A program made the translations under genes and the position numbers. The notes beneath the pieces were generated by a model. It ran no database searches. It saw only the letters and a program-made list of their open reading frames with translations, and had not been told where the DNA came from. Positions 43,728-56,500 of a stretch of 64,000 nt of DNA are shown one piece after another (the first letter of the stretch is position 1; the number at the start of each line of letters is the position of its first letter). The stretch covers positions 475,661 to 539,660 of the forward strand of contig NW_001865058.1 of assembly GCF_000002865.3 (NCBI RefSeq). Direction: 5' to 3'. Source of the DNA: Monosiga brevicollis MX1 (Eukaryota; Opisthokonta; Choanoflagellata; Craspedida; Salpingoecidae).

Positions 43728-45262
43728 CTAGTCGTCTACCGCCACTGGTGCATCAATCGTCCGGTGGCGGACAAACACGACCGCAGCCTCTAGGTGGCGG
43801 GTCCCCGGAAAGTGATCCAAGATCACCATGCGCGCAAGCCGGTGCGTGGTATGGAGCGCCTCGGCGTCCAAAATCAGCTTGCGCAAAGGACTACAGCTAA
43901 TCAGCATCACGACCTCAAAGTTATGTAGCTGAGACCGGGTAAAATCATCCAAGCCTAGGATTCAGGCACCCCAGTGTAACCCAGCGAGGATAGATGTTTT
44001 GCCATGAGATGAAAATGGCTTCATACGCAAATCGGATCGCCGAAGCAGACTGTAAATAAAAAGTTATCAGGCCAGATGGACATACCATCGCGCGGTGGGT
44101 CCAGCAGCACAGCGTCATAGCGCCGGCCTTCGTGCTCGCGCGAACGCAATAACCGTCGGCAAAACTCCACGGGGGCTCGATGCACTGTGGCTCGTGATTC
44201 GCAGTGATTCAACTCCAGATTGCGCCGCGCCGCCTCCACGAGCGTCCGTTGAATCTCCACTGACAGCACATGAGCAAAAACCTATTTGTTCACACAAACA
44301 CACAAAAAATTAGCTGAACCTACTCGGCCTAGCGCCCGGCGCATGGAAAAGACAGTGTTTCGTGGCATCACCACAACCAACAACAGCAGCAGCAGTAGCA
44401 GCGGTAGGACACATTCGCTCCCTCGTCCATTGCCCCTGCCAGCCTCCGGCTTCCTGAGAAATCAAATCATTCTACGTACCGAACACATGGCCGGCGTATA
44501 GGTCCCCGAGCCCGAGTAGAGCTCGAGCAAATTAAGATCTGTACCACCGAATTGACGAGCAACCTCGACCAGCCACTGCATGGTTTGTAGACACATGGGC
44601 GCCGATGGGTTGCTAAAAATGGACTCTTCCTGCTGCTGGTATACATCAAGACCGGGCTGCAGCGGGAACCGCTCAAGAACGTGGGTGCGTGGCAGAGCAA
44701 TACATTGCTTCTTGGCACGGCCCACGATGGTGCCCAAGCCCAGCGCCGTCCGGCAGGCCTCGGCTGCCTCGCGCCAACCGACCTCATCCAGAGGCTCTTC
44801 GTACACCAATGCCAGCATGGAGTCATCGGATAACGTCACATGAAAGTTCAGCGAGCGGCAGGACTTGGCGAGTCGGTCATCGCTGGCCAGGTGCTCCAGA
44901 AATGCCCGCATGAGCAGCTTGATGCGAGGCGCTGCAATGACAAACTCATCGCCCTCCAGCGCTGTGGCAATGCCATGCTTGCGTCGTGCATAGCGATATG
45001 GATGTGATAGCAGCTGAAATAAGCATCGATAGCGGCTGCCGCTCTCTGCTTGCGGAAGAACCTCCAAGCGGGGCCTGTCCCCCACCGCCGTTGTGGCATC
45101 AGCTGATCCTTGTCCGACTGAATCCGATGGTCCGGCAGAGGGTAGCGCGCAGTCGGGTACGTGAGGATCAAGATACTCGGCAAAGGCGTGATGCACCTGC
45201 GCAACTTTTGCCGCAAGCTCTGTCGTGTCAAAGCACGCCTCCTCCTGATGCCTGGGTGGCAT
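43728..45262 (-). CDS. trmA: tRNA (uracil-54-C5) methyltransferase, TrmA type
   Basis: TrmA makes m5U54 (ribothymidine) in the tRNA T-loop from SAM. Three exons, 44480-45262, 44086-44281 and 43728-43954, give 401 aa (E. coli TrmA has 366). The model follows bacterial TrmA from end to end: AAKVAQVHHAFAEYL near the N-terminus, NFHVTLSDDSMLALVYEEPL, VGRAKKQCIAL, the substrate-binding VYQQQEESIFSNPSAPMCLQ, SAM motif I LLELYSGSGTYTP, VLSVEIQRTLVEAARRN, VLLDPPRDGL, and the nucleophile-bearing MLISCSPLRK (C347). Insertions relative to E. coli lie near the N-terminus (about 35-70). Most eukaryotes use the larger TRM2/TRMT2 branch, so transfer from bacteria with later intron gain is plausible. No organelle-targeting peptide is obvious. 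Confidence 0.9.
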
Positions 45263-46438
45263 GCTTGTTCGTCTTGCTTGCGTATGCGACTAAGCCAGAT
45301 TAATAGGCCTTTGACCACCACCCAGAGGGCTACAACTTGACTTGCTGCCAACAGCAAGGCCGTGATGTACAGAAAAGGGAACGGGAGACGCAGGGAGAAG
45401 CAGCCAGGGGGGCGGAGGCGGCGGGGCGGGTCGACGAGCACACGAGCAGTTCTCGCAAAAAAAAAAAAAAAAAAAACGAGAAACCAACACGTGACATGAT
45501 GTGCATTTCTTCATAATTTTCGAGCATTTTTGACTCTTTTTCTGCATCTGATGTGATTTTTTTTAATGTCTGTCTTTGAAGTTCTCGGCCGAATCAACAA
45601 GTGTGGTGGTCTGCTCGAGAGGAAGGAGGCGTCTAAAGTTGCACTTCCACTGCGGTTGTGTGAAAACGGCTCGCCGTCGATCAAACACCACAAAAAGGGT
45701 GGTTTTGGTGCATCTCTATTCTAGCAGACGTTCGACGACCGTTCGACGTAGGGGTAGTAGTTCAGTCATGAGAGCGTCCAGATGAGGAGGGGGCTCATAG
45801 CGAGTGTGCCGTCCTGGAAGCTGGGAAACGTTGCAGGCAGAGCGACGTGATGAGCACAATGCGATTCAAGCCTACAACGCAATCTCGACCCGCGCTCGAA
45901 AGGCATTGCAACGAATCGAATTTCTTCATCTTGTTAGCGTCAATTTCGTGCTGGAGCCTGACACATCTCCATTCATGCGCCATGGATGAATAGGCGCCAT
46001 GAGGCCGGCGCTTTTGAGAAGGATGACGAAGCAAACGCCGACTTTCAATTTGGGGCTACCTTATGCAGCCAATTCAAGGACATTTGCAGCCCAGCACAGG
46101 CGCAAAAAAAACTCCACTGCGTTTTTTTCGCAACGCGGCCCAAATCATCAAGATAAAAAATCCACGTTTTTTTAAGATCGAGAAGAAAGACGAAAAGTAC
46201 ATGGCAAGTCAGGCAAGCAATCGGACACATCCACGTAGTGGCATTTTCCTGACACGCACATACACACACGCACGCACGCACGCACACACACGCGCGCGCA
46301 GATTGACTCACAGCACTTGCATCACGATATAGGCCATCTCATAGTGCGGGTCGCGGAACGGACGGGGTACAGCTCCGTCATTGCTTTGGACAAGGTACCA
46401 AGTGTGGCTCAGTTGGCGCACACTAAACATCTCTTGGA
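45263..46438. other. Spacer without a supported gene
   Basis: It contains an A18 tract at 45458-45475, CA/CG runs at 46258-46302, and the promoter side of the TrmA-type gene. Its right end is the 3' flank of the ankyrin receptor gene. No gene was seen. Confidence 0.5.
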
Positions 46439-49400
46439 CTACGGCATGTCCATTACTGGAAAGGTAACGTTGGCCACGTTGGCCACGTTGACCACGTTGG
46501 CTGCGTTGGCGGCCTCCAGACTCATGCGCTCATTCTTGCGGCGTCGGTACTGGCGCTTGTTGATCATGCGGCGCATGTGCGATCGTGCCTCCTCCGGCGA
46601 GCGCTCGGAGCGCAGCTGCACTGATTCGCAGGCGCGAAGGATACTGGCACACTCAGAGGCCAGCCGGTCCTCGGCCAGCTGGAGCGGGGTCACACCATCC
46701 AAGTTGGGCACCAGCACGAGCAAGGTCAACACCTCCCGGTTGAGCTGAAGCAAGTGTGCCAACATCTGTGGCCAAGTCAACGGACAGGGTTGGGCGGCGG
46801 TGAGTTCCAAGCAATGCCCTTGAATGCAAGGCGTAAAAAAAAAACAAAAAAACGAGTACTTTCAACATGAGGGACCAACAGCACTCCCAGCCTACCAGAG
46901 GATTTTCTTCACGGGCAGCCAAATGCAGCAGTGATTCTTCGCGGTCGCGAGTGGCGACTAGGAGCGAGGCGGGGACACGGTCCGCAATTTGGGTCACGAT
47001 CGAGCTTGCGTTTAGTAACACGGCCCAATGAAGAGGCGTTTTGCCCATGTTGTCATGCCCGCCGAGTTCCTCATTATCAGGGCGGACAAAGGTGAGCAAC
47101 AGGCGCACCACCTCGCCGTGGTTCTGCAGGTCCCAGATCGTGCGATTGTCAGTGAGTAAGGACGCATGCCGCCATATCAGTAACGAGACCACATCCTATT
47201 TCGTTGCTCTGCTGCTACTCACGTGAATGCAAGCATAGGACAGAGCAGACATGCCGCTGTGGTCGAGTCGCAGCACGTCCACTTCCAATGGCACAATCTG
47301 TTGCACCAACTTGAGCCAGCCTGCACGACGACGCCAAGAGCAGAAGAATCAGGGCAAAAACAAGAATCACAGGAAGAGAAGGTGAGTACAGGGGTCAGCT
47401 GGCGTGAAAATTCGAGACGTGGCAACAACAAATGATGTCAGGGATGTGGGTCCAGCCTTCAACCGGCTGGGGTTCCAGATTTGGTGATGCCAAACTAAAG
47501 TTCAACTTGAATACACACCTCGGGCCGCGGCGAACATCAGGAGTGTCGTGCCATTTTCGTCACAGGCCGCGACCAAGGTGGACGATCTAAAGAGCGAGCG
47601 TGGTGAGTGGTATACCCATGGACGGGCAGGTGAAGTGCCGCGTTGCACGAGAAGAGGTGGTGTTTGGGACGGCCACACGCACAGTTGAAAGTCTTCGTTA
47701 TGATATCCGATGCGGTTGAAACGTTCAAACACCAGCTTGAGATCGTGAATCCTACGCGAACATAAGAGGTGCATGCGTAAGCTAGGCGATCGTGCAGCGA
47801 GCATGTGGGCAGGAGCAGACCCGGCAGCAGTTGCTAGAATATCGACCAAGCTTTCACAGGGCCGGGAAACATACGTTTGAGGACTCTGGGGGCTGAGACA
47901 AGGGGCCGGGAATGTTCGACTGGCGTCATGGGGAAAGCCCTCCTCAGGTGTGGCGGCTTGGGTAAGGCTCTGAGCAAAGGGCGGCGAAGAGGCGGAGGTG
48001 GTGTGTTTGCCCTCGCCTCCATGATGCGAGCCATCAGGGCTTAGAGCTGCATCAGAAATGTGACCACCCGAGGCAGCTTGCATGGAAAAGTCTGTTGGAA
48101 CGACAAGCAAGCCAACAGACAAGATGCCCATGGTGAGGAAATGGGGCGCCCGTGTTGCTGACGTGGTAGGGGAGGGCGATGCACATGCTCAAGTTTCCAA
48201 AGCGCACCAATTTGCATTAGTCCTGGCTCGTCGTCCCGCGTTTTGAGCGGTTCCTGCAATACCCCCATCGCATCAGGCGGTGCGTTGTCATGTGCGAAGA
48301 AAAAAGGGTAAGCGGGCGCGGACAGGCGGACGGGGCGGCAGCACGTACAAAGGGGTCGAGGTGGTCCTCTTCCCCGGAGAGTTGGGCATAAGTGAGCTTG
48401 CGGGAGCGCCGATTGCGGTGAAGGACGAAGATAAGGACGAGAATGAAGAAGGCCATCAAGCCGGCTGCCACATACAAGAATGTGGTGGGCACGAGGACGC
48501 CGTGGTTGACATTGTTGGCGGGGCGGACGGCCTGTTCTGTCTGTGATGAATGGGCAGGGGTGGCGGTGCCGCTGCGTCGGTGGGTGGTGGCTGCACTCAG
48601 AGTCCGAGCCATGGTGGAGGAGGAGGCCAGGGGTTTGTCGGTGGGCATGGCTGTGGTGGCATGCGCTTCGGGGAGGGCGGTGGTCCAGCTCGCGGGATCG
48701 GAGGTCACCACCGTGATGCAGGGTTGATCGTCGGCGGGGTGTAAGAGGGCGTTTTGCACGTTTGGACACCTTGTCCAGGCGAGAGCACCCAGGCCAGCAC
48801 GGGTGGTGAGGGGTCGGGCAAGGGCACTCATGTTAAGTTGGACGAGGGTTCGATTGGGGCCCTGATTGTCGAGACGAAAGAGGCGAACTTCTTGGGTGTC
48901 GTTGTTGGTGGCAGGGATGCCGAGAGCGAGAAAAGGGTGCCAGGCCGAGGTGGTGAGGGTGATTTGGCCCAGCACCTCGGGGCCCGCATTCTCAAGGGTG
49001 GCGAGTGGGGTCTGGGGGTACCAAAAGCCATCGTCGAGCTTGAAGAAGGGGATGACGGAGACCTGGTGAGCGGCGGTGAGGGCAACTCCGACGAGGGCGT
49101 TGGTATCGTTGCCAATAAAGGCAACGCCTTGGATTTGACGTTCCAGAGTGGCGCTGGACAGCTTGAGTGTGGAGAAAGGGCCCTTGTGGGTGAGGATGAA
49201 GGAGTTGACGTAGATGGCACCGCTGTGGTCAATCCAGGGAAGGTCATGGAGGGACCAGGGGAGGGTTCGCAATTGTTGGTTTGAGTTGTTGAGGTAAAGG
49301 AGTTGGCTGACTTGCGTATTGGTGGGGGCGGCCCAATAGCCTGGTGGGAAGAGGGCCGTGGGGCTGGCGCAGGGCAGGGGCTTGGCGTCAAGGGCAAACG

Positions 49401-49695
49401 CAAACGAGTTGTTGGCGGGCAGATAGGCGGCTGAGATGAGCTGGCCCTGTGAGGTTACGATCACGGGTTGATGGCCGGGGGGCAGGGGCAGGGCACGCTT
49501 TTGCAGGCGGCCAGTGTCATGATCGTAGGTGACCGTGGTACCATTGGGGAAGGCGAGGATGCGGAAGTTTGTGGAGGCCGCCACCTGTACGGGCGGCTTC
49601 CAAGCACGCGTTGGGAGTTGGGAGGTGGCGGTGACAAGTCCGAGGCCAAGAAGGACAAGCAGTCGCAGTGTGTTGAGGGAGTTTGGGCGGGGCAT
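46439..49695 (-). CDS. Type I membrane protein with Notch-like ankyrin domain (receptor A)
   Basis: Seven exons, 48349-49695, 48208-48253, 47875-48091, 47519-47751, 47223-47320, 46896-47123, 46439-46765, give 831 aa. A signal peptide (LRLLVLLGLGLVTATS, about 10-25) is followed by a roughly 375-residue ectodomain with N-glycosylation sites and repeated short beta-like strands, no EGF or LNR; then a span at about 404-426 (FLYVAAGLMAFFILVLIFVL) and a basic stop-transfer. Juxtamembrane: KLTYAQLSGEEDHLDPF. Ankyrin repeats run from about 600 to 770: NGTTLLMFAAARG, GMSALSYACIHNHGEVVRLL, MGKTPLHWAVLLN, REESLLHLAAREE, DGVTPLQLAEDRL. The GK-x2-LHWA, REE-x-LxLAARE and following repeat match the order in Notch. 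A basic segment, MRRMINKRQYRRRKNERM (about 783-800), looks like an NLS. An ATG at 50280 is in frame upstream but would bury the signal peptide, so 49695 is preferred. Confidence 0.85.
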
Positions 49696-50204
49696 GTCGC
49701 CGAGCCGGTGAAGTTTTGGGTGTGCGGGGGTTTGAGCGAGAAGGGTGGGGGCGTGGGATCCGCACTCTGGGCGGCCCACCAAAGGACAGTCACCGAACGG
49801 GCGGCGGATCGACTTGAGCGGGGCGACCGGAGCAGCTGGGAAGGCACGCCGATGAGGAGTCTTTTCTTGCTTTAGGGTTGTTGGGGTGGTCGTCGGGCTG
49901 GCTGCCGAATAGCCAGATGGTGAGCGAGGCAGAAACTGATTTGCTCCGGGCCAGGTCAGCTGCCGATTCGTGAGCTGTGCTGGCGGGTATGGGGAGGAGG
50001 TGGTGAACTTTCGAGGAGGGATGATGGATCTGTCGCGTCGAGGGATGTGGATCGTGTTGCTGCGGTGATGAAATTGGATCCAGGCATGGCCACACCGACA
50101 CGACAGGGATGGTGGAGGGTGTACGGAGAAGAAGAAAGGCCGGTCCAAGGCTGCTTGTTGGATGATCAAAAGGGCTTCACCAGAGATGCACCAGTCAGTG
50201 TCAC

Positions 50205-50239
<35 letters not shown>

Positions 50240-51030
50240 TAGAGAGAGATAGAGAGGGTGGTGTAACCGTCGAGCGACATGGGGTAACAAGAAGATCAAG
50301 AAGATCAAGCGATGGAGGTTTCTTTGTCTGCGTCCCGTTCAAAAAGAGGAGGGGAGGGAGAGGGAGTCGAGCAAGAATAGAAAAAGAGGGGTGAGCGCGT
50401 CGGAAAGCAGGGACCGCGTCCCACGACCGCGTCTTGCGGACGATGGCGACTGCAGTCGTCTGTCGCGCTCAACTTGCATGCAAGCACGCAATGTACACGC
50501 CAAGGGTACAATGGTTGAACAGGCAAAAAATGGTTAAAATCAATAGTGAAAACTTGAGGCCATCTGTGTTGAGCCCGACGACTTTTAGCAGGTCTGGAAA
50601 CGGCGAGGGAGAGTGTGGCGCCCACAAATTCGTCACTGTTTCCAGGCGGTTGGTGTGGGTTGTCGGGGAGAGAGGTCTGAGGACTGCTTGTGGGGTGGTG
50701 TGGGTTAGCTGATGAAGTTAATGGGGGTAATGACGTGTTTTCAAAACTTCGCGACCATGTTTGGTCAAGGAAGTCGGTACCACCCCACGAAATATGGGCT
50801 CGGCCCACATGAGTCACGTGGGGCAGGTCGTATGCGTGGGTTCATGTGCTTGAACAAAAGAACAGCCCGTGTTGATCTGTGTGGTCTGGCCCAGGTCAAC
50901 GTGTGGCTTGATTCTAAGGATAGTAAGCTTGGCGCAGCTTTGGTGTGTGGACCCAATCTTAGATAGGTATGGGACCCGTGACATGATGACATTCCGTGTG
51001 TCATCCGATCTTCTCCAAACATGAAGATGA

Positions 51031-51150
51031 TGAGAGAGTTTGAGAGAGTTTGAGAGAGTTTGAGAGAGTTTGAGAGAGTTTGAGAGAGTTTGAGAGAGTT
51101 TGAGAGGATTTGAGAGGGTTTGAGAGGGTTTGAGAGAGTTTGAGAGAGTT
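51031..51150. repeat. Decamer array, unit GAGAGAGTTT
   Basis: About 12 copies of a 10-base unit GAGAGAGTTT with a few GAGAGGATTT/GAGAGGGTTT variants. The same unit reappears at 59018-59088. Confidence 0.92.
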
Positions 51151-51711
51151 TGAGAAAGTTTCAACAAGGGTTGAACAAATTTGAGAGATCATGAGAACAT
51201 GAGTAGGAGCGCAAGGGCAAGCCAAAAGAAAAAAGAAACGATCAAAACATGAAACGGCAGCGCCGAACGGGCGGGTCTCAGTCTGGCTTGAAGGCACCCC
51301 CGCGCGCGCATGTGCGTGTACCTGGCACGGCAAACCTCATCCCTGCTCGGTTTGAATCAACAGCAGAGCAGGTGCTGGGGGGCTTGCCTTTGTCAATGGA
51401 GGATGGCACCCGTTCATACTTCGTCGTGAAGGTAAAGGGGCGCTTGCATCGACATCCCATAGCCGTGACCGCCGGCGCGACGGCACACACGGGGGCCAAC
51501 CCTGCACCACAAGGGCCTCATCGTCTCTGCCAGATCCAGATGCGTTGCATGCCAAGACGTGCCCGGTCGTCGAGCCCGGTCGTCGATTGCCATTTCGGGG
51601 ATCTCGAGGCATGCATTCCTTGATTGATGCGCCATTAGGGGCTTTACTGCGTCAGGCAGTCCGCGCCCTCTTTCTACCCGCACACACACACACACGCACA
51701 CTCTCCCTCTC

Positions 51712-51714
<3 letters not shown>

Positions 51715-51763
<49 letters not shown>

Positions 51764-51787
51764 TGTGTCAATCGATTCACACACTCG

Positions 51788-51822
<35 letters not shown>
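51715..51822. repeat. (GT)n and (GCCGTC)n arrays
   Basis: A GT run of about 22 units is followed, after a short unique stretch, by about five GCCGTC hexamers and then CACAGACA words. Confidence 0.92.
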
Positions 51823-51824
<2 letters not shown>

Positions 51825-52200
51825 ACACACAGACACACACAGACACACACAGACACACAGTCTCTGTCTCTCTCTCCATCTCATCTTGGGGCATGTCCCG
51901 CTTTCGGGGGATTAGAGTCGCCTCTCTGCGACTGTCGCTTTTGACGTAACTGTCTCTCTTCATGTCCCCCTTTGGCATCAAAACCTCTTTTTACGACAGT
52001 GCGTACCAACACATCTCTCAATTCCATTGCATCTCCACCTTGATCAAACCCACACTTTGATACTCTCTCTGACACTGACGCTGACATTCTCATCCCCTCT
52101 ACCCTAAACAGGCACTCTAACCACACTCTCTTCATCAACACCCACATCCACCTCAAACCTCTGCTTGCACTTTTTCCCCACGCGCGGATCCGTTTGCGCG

Positions 52201-52203
<3 letters not shown>

Positions 52204-52257
<54 letters not shown>

Positions 52258-52274
52258 CTCTCTCTCTCTCTCGT
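52204..52274. repeat. (CT)n microsatellite
   Basis: CT dinucleotides broken once by TCGTTCTC. Confidence 0.95.
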
Positions 52275-53008
52275 TCGTGCGCGCGCTTCTGGCTGTGCGC
52301 GCTCGGTCTGGGTCAAGAGGCCGGTCTGGCAACTCGAGACGTCGGGTATCACCTTCACCGCCAAGCCCACATCGCAGTGCTCGGGTTTCTTCACCTCACC
52401 CCATCTCTCCATCGGGAGGAGGGGCCACTCGCGTTCGCGTGTGTGTGCGTTCGTTCGTGTGTGTGTCGTGTTCCTTGAAGATCCCGCTGGCACTCGCTGC
52501 CCTCAAGATCAGGTACGCAAGCCGCTCGGCACCCGCTACTGGCCCCTGGCTCCTCCATCCAGGCACTGCCTGCCTTTTCTACCTCTCTTTTCCGCCCCTG
52601 CATTTATGGCCGCTGCCCTTTTGGCTCGCATTCCACACACACAAACACACACAGAGACATTGCGCTTGTGTTTCACACACGGCAGCGCGCCTGCCATGCC
52701 TTTGATGTCCTGTGCGACCTGCTGCCTTGCCCAAACTTTGCATGTACCCTCTATACACCCGTCAAGCATGGGTGCTTTCCGAAAAATTCCATTTCCAACC
52801 TGTCCCCCTTGGTGCCGCTGCCGTTTTTTTTTTGTTTTTTTTTTTATGTGTGTGTGTGTGTGTGTGTGTGGCAGTGGTGGAGGTAACATGTTGTCCGGCA
52901 TCATGTTATCCGGCATCAGATCACCGCATCCAACGAGTCACACCGAGTTTAGTTTTCCATCATGCTTCTCTTTTGGCAGCCCGTTTATCTTCCTTCTTTG
53001 TAACCCCC

Positions 53009-53010
<2 letters not shown>

Positions 53011-53051
<41 letters not shown>

Positions 53052-53064
53052 TTTTTTTTTTTTC
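53011..53064. repeat. (TTTC)n followed by poly-T
   Basis: About ten TTTC units running into a T14 tract. Confidence 0.93.
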
Positions 53065-53564
53065 CTTTTGGCACACGCTCGTCTGTTCTCTTCATCTACA
53101 GAGAGACGGGAGTGACTTGAGGCTCACACCACAGCCACCGAGGCATAGAGAGGCCAGTGCATTAAGACACCAAGTCACCGACACGAAAACAGAAATGCAT
53201 GCAAACACTTGATTGACAGAGATGCGCGCGAGTCGACGTTTTCTCACTCACTGCTCGGCTTGATGACGGCAATGATAGGCCAAGGACCCACTTGCAACAC
53301 ACAACAAGTTTCAACCACACATTCAAGAGTACTTTCCGACGCACCAACTGCACCAACAGAGACAAAGGTTGAGCACAGTGCTGGTGACGCACGCATTCTG
53401 GTTTGGTGGCTCGACACGTGATGCCCGGGAACAAGTTCCGCTTTTCTCGGTCCCCCCACCCAACTGGCGGTGCCTGTAAGCGCACGGCTTTCTTCATCGC
53501 TGAAAGGCCGTATTGATTCCAATCGACCCCACATCACCCTTTCCCAAAGTTTGGTACCCCCACC

Positions 53565-56500
53565 ATGACCCGACACCGAGCCGCGCTCATCACGCGCAAT
53601 GCGTCGCCCGCCCGACAACGGGCTCAATGTTGTCGGCACACTGCCAAACCCAACCCCGCAACCGGCTACTCGCGCCGCTACCGCTGGGCGGCCACAGCCT
53701 TGGCAGCCCTCGTCCTTGTGGATATCTGCTCCCTAGCCACCGTGACCGTCAACGCAGCCTGCCCCGAGGGCACCACTCGCTCCAATCTAACCCTCGAAGC
53801 TCTGGGCTGGGCCACCTCAACGGCCACCGCCAGGCATGCTGTTGGCGATACTGTCGACATGGATGCCCAGGTCCGGGCATCAGTCGCCGCCTCATCCTCT
53901 CCGTCTTCTTCGTCAAGTTCATCAACAGCCAACCCCTCCGGCCAGGCCAGCTCCTCCCAGTCTGCTGCCAATGCTCGGACCTCAGCCATCACCATTGGAC
54001 CACCGGCCTTTGAGGGTAGCATTGTCGTCATGTCCAACGCCCAGGGTCAACTGGAAGTCTTTGTGCGTACCGCTGGTGCCGGCTCCAACTTTAAGTATGT
54101 GCAGACCCTCAGCTGCGACAGCCCCCACTGTTCAGACCCTACCGCCCTGGCCGACCCCATCTTTGTGACCAGCGACTCGGCTTCGGCTGCTCCAACCCCT
54201 GTCAGCCTCAACGTATCCAGCACCGCAGCTACGGCGACAACCTTCGCACCCCGATCAACCCCCACGTCGCCCGACGACCTGCCCGCCTTTGATTCAAGCG
54301 CCAACGCGCAGCGTCGCCGCAGACGCAGCAAGTCCCAGCGCCGTTCCCTCGTCTCGGAGACTGGTAGTAACACCCTAAATGATTCAGGGGCGGACTCGGA
54401 TTATGCTTCGACTGTTGCCACGCCTGGTGCCAAGCAGGACCAGCCATCTTCTTCTCAGCTGCCAGCACACTCATACAGCAACAGCAACAGCAACAGCCAA
54501 GACAACGACAGCGACGCCAATGACAACGACTTTTTGGAGGAGGAGTATGAGGAGTACGGTGGGTTTGTCGCCAATGTCGCCGACCGCGACCCAAGCCATG
54601 GCTCTGTCGACGACGGCAACGACGACGGCGCGGACGACCAGGAAGCAGCCAAAACTCACATTTTCAATTTCAACGGCAACGACACCAATACCATCTCTGG
54701 CAAGGGCGCCATCGACAGCAAACCTGCAGATGATGTTGCCGGCCGCGGCTCGTTGGGCAGCCAAGGCGACGACGACCTCAATTCCGATGACGCGGACGTT
54801 GATGTGGATGTCGACGGTGACGGTATAGGCGATGGCGGCAATATTCGCGGCGGCAGCGCTGGGGATGTTGTGCCAGAGGAGGACACCCGTTGTGAGACGC
54901 GGCGCAGCTCGGTCCTTTCTCATCGCGACCTCTGGGTGCGCTCCAGTAGTGACCCAACCGTCGCCTTTTTCTCCTGGAACGCCTCAGCTAGCCGCTATAC
55001 CTTTGTGCAAGCTGTCTATCTCGGTGGCCTTCAACCCCAGAACCACTTTGCCGATTTTGTCAGCGACACGGCCGCATCCGAGCTCTACATGGCGGTGGGC
55101 GCTGCCACCGCCGGTGAACGCATGACCGGCCTCGTCGGCTTGTATGCCCAGCTCTCCACCACATGGCGCTTCGTTGCTTTTATCCATCCCCTTGAAGACT
55201 CATTTGACTACCAGCAGTTTGGACTGGCCCTCGCCGTCACCACGGATCGACTCTTTGTGGCATCACTGGAAGAGGCCAGCCCCAATCAGCCTTGCAACGT
55301 GTCCCGGCTCTACCACTTTTCACTCTCCACCACGGCGCTTGGCGAGACGAGCGCCATCCAGCGCGAGCGCCTGAGCATCCCGGGTATCATTCAGGCGCTG
55401 GCCGCTACAGACCGCTTTTTGACCGTTCTCACCGATCTCAACGAGTGTTACTTGTACGGCATCACCAACGAACTCTTATTTAGTGTCACGCTCGAACCTC
55501 TGCTCCCCTCTCACCTGCACCACGTGCAACTAAGCAACACCCACTTGGCCGTGGTGCAGTCGGCTGCGGAATCCACGCAACTCCTTGTGGGTACCCTCTT
55601 CGCCTTGCCCGAGTTGGCCAGCGCGGGCTCGGCGCTCATCTCAGACGCCAAGGGATACCTCCGTGCTCCCGGCTATGCCACGTTTGCTTTGGGTCCCTAC
55701 TCTCTCCTAGCTCCGGCCCTCATGCCCAACAGCAACGTCGATCCCATCTACGAGCTCTGTCTCACTACTTGCTGGGAAACCGATGACGAGGAGGACGGCA
55801 CCGACGGCGAAGAGGACGGAAGCGATTGGGAAGATTCGAGCACAGCCCGACCAACCATCCCCAGTCCCACGAGCACGGTGCAAGGCACTCAGGGATCGTC
55901 ATTCTTCCACGATACCGGGGTGGTTATCCTGGGTGCAGCCGTCACCTTGGCCGTTTTGATCCTGGGTGCCGTGGCTTTGTCTTTGTCCTTGCGTCGCCGG
56001 CGCTTGCATGGCTTTGAGTATAGCGATACCGGCGAAGAGGACGACGAGTTGTACTTTTTCACCAAAGTGGGCTCGGATCAAGACGTGAATTCCGATCTTC
56101 CCTCTACAGCCCCCGCACCGCCTCCGCACCACAGCGTCCATCACCAGCCTGGCAACGCTTGGGAAACCTCGCTCGACGGGTACGCCTATAATGTCGCCGT
56201 GCTTGCACGCCCAAATCCATGGATCGCATGCCCTGTCATAATCCCCCCCCCTCCCCGTTTTGTTGCGTTATTTGCATACACCACATTTGTTTCCTTACCA
56301 TATGATGCACGTAGGGGCTCTTTTGATCCATGGGAAAATGCCAGTGGTCGATTCGATTCGGGCCCTTCTGAAGCGCATGATGATGATGCCGTAGCCGGCG
56401 CTCAATCGGCACCTGAAAAGCTACCGCCAACTAAACGACACACGGCTATGGAGAAGCTTGTGTTCAACCAGGCCGTGTCCAACGGCGACATTCAGCGTGT

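Larger units (their letters stand above)
49696..53564. promoter_or_regulatory. 3.9-kb head-to-head spacer between receptors A and B
   Basis: Both receptor genes start from this region in opposite directions. It holds GATA/GAGA repeats (50208-50256), a decamer array (51031-51150), GT and GCCGTC arrays (51715-51822), CT tracts (52204-52274), a TG run (52847-52870) and a TTTC array (53011-53064). Frames across these are low complexity. The minus-strand frame upstream of receptor A (49696-50280) is open and P-rich, and is taken as 5' UTR. Confidence 0.55.

Noticed and set aside
47591-47625. Possible tiny intron in receptor A
   Set aside because: A GT-AG pair exists, but removing it breaks the phase while reading through keeps the ankyrin frame.
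52165-53115. 316-codon plus-strand frame upstream of receptor B
   Set aside because: Contains CT, TG and TTTC arrays and no conserved-looking segment; more likely promoter or 5' flank.
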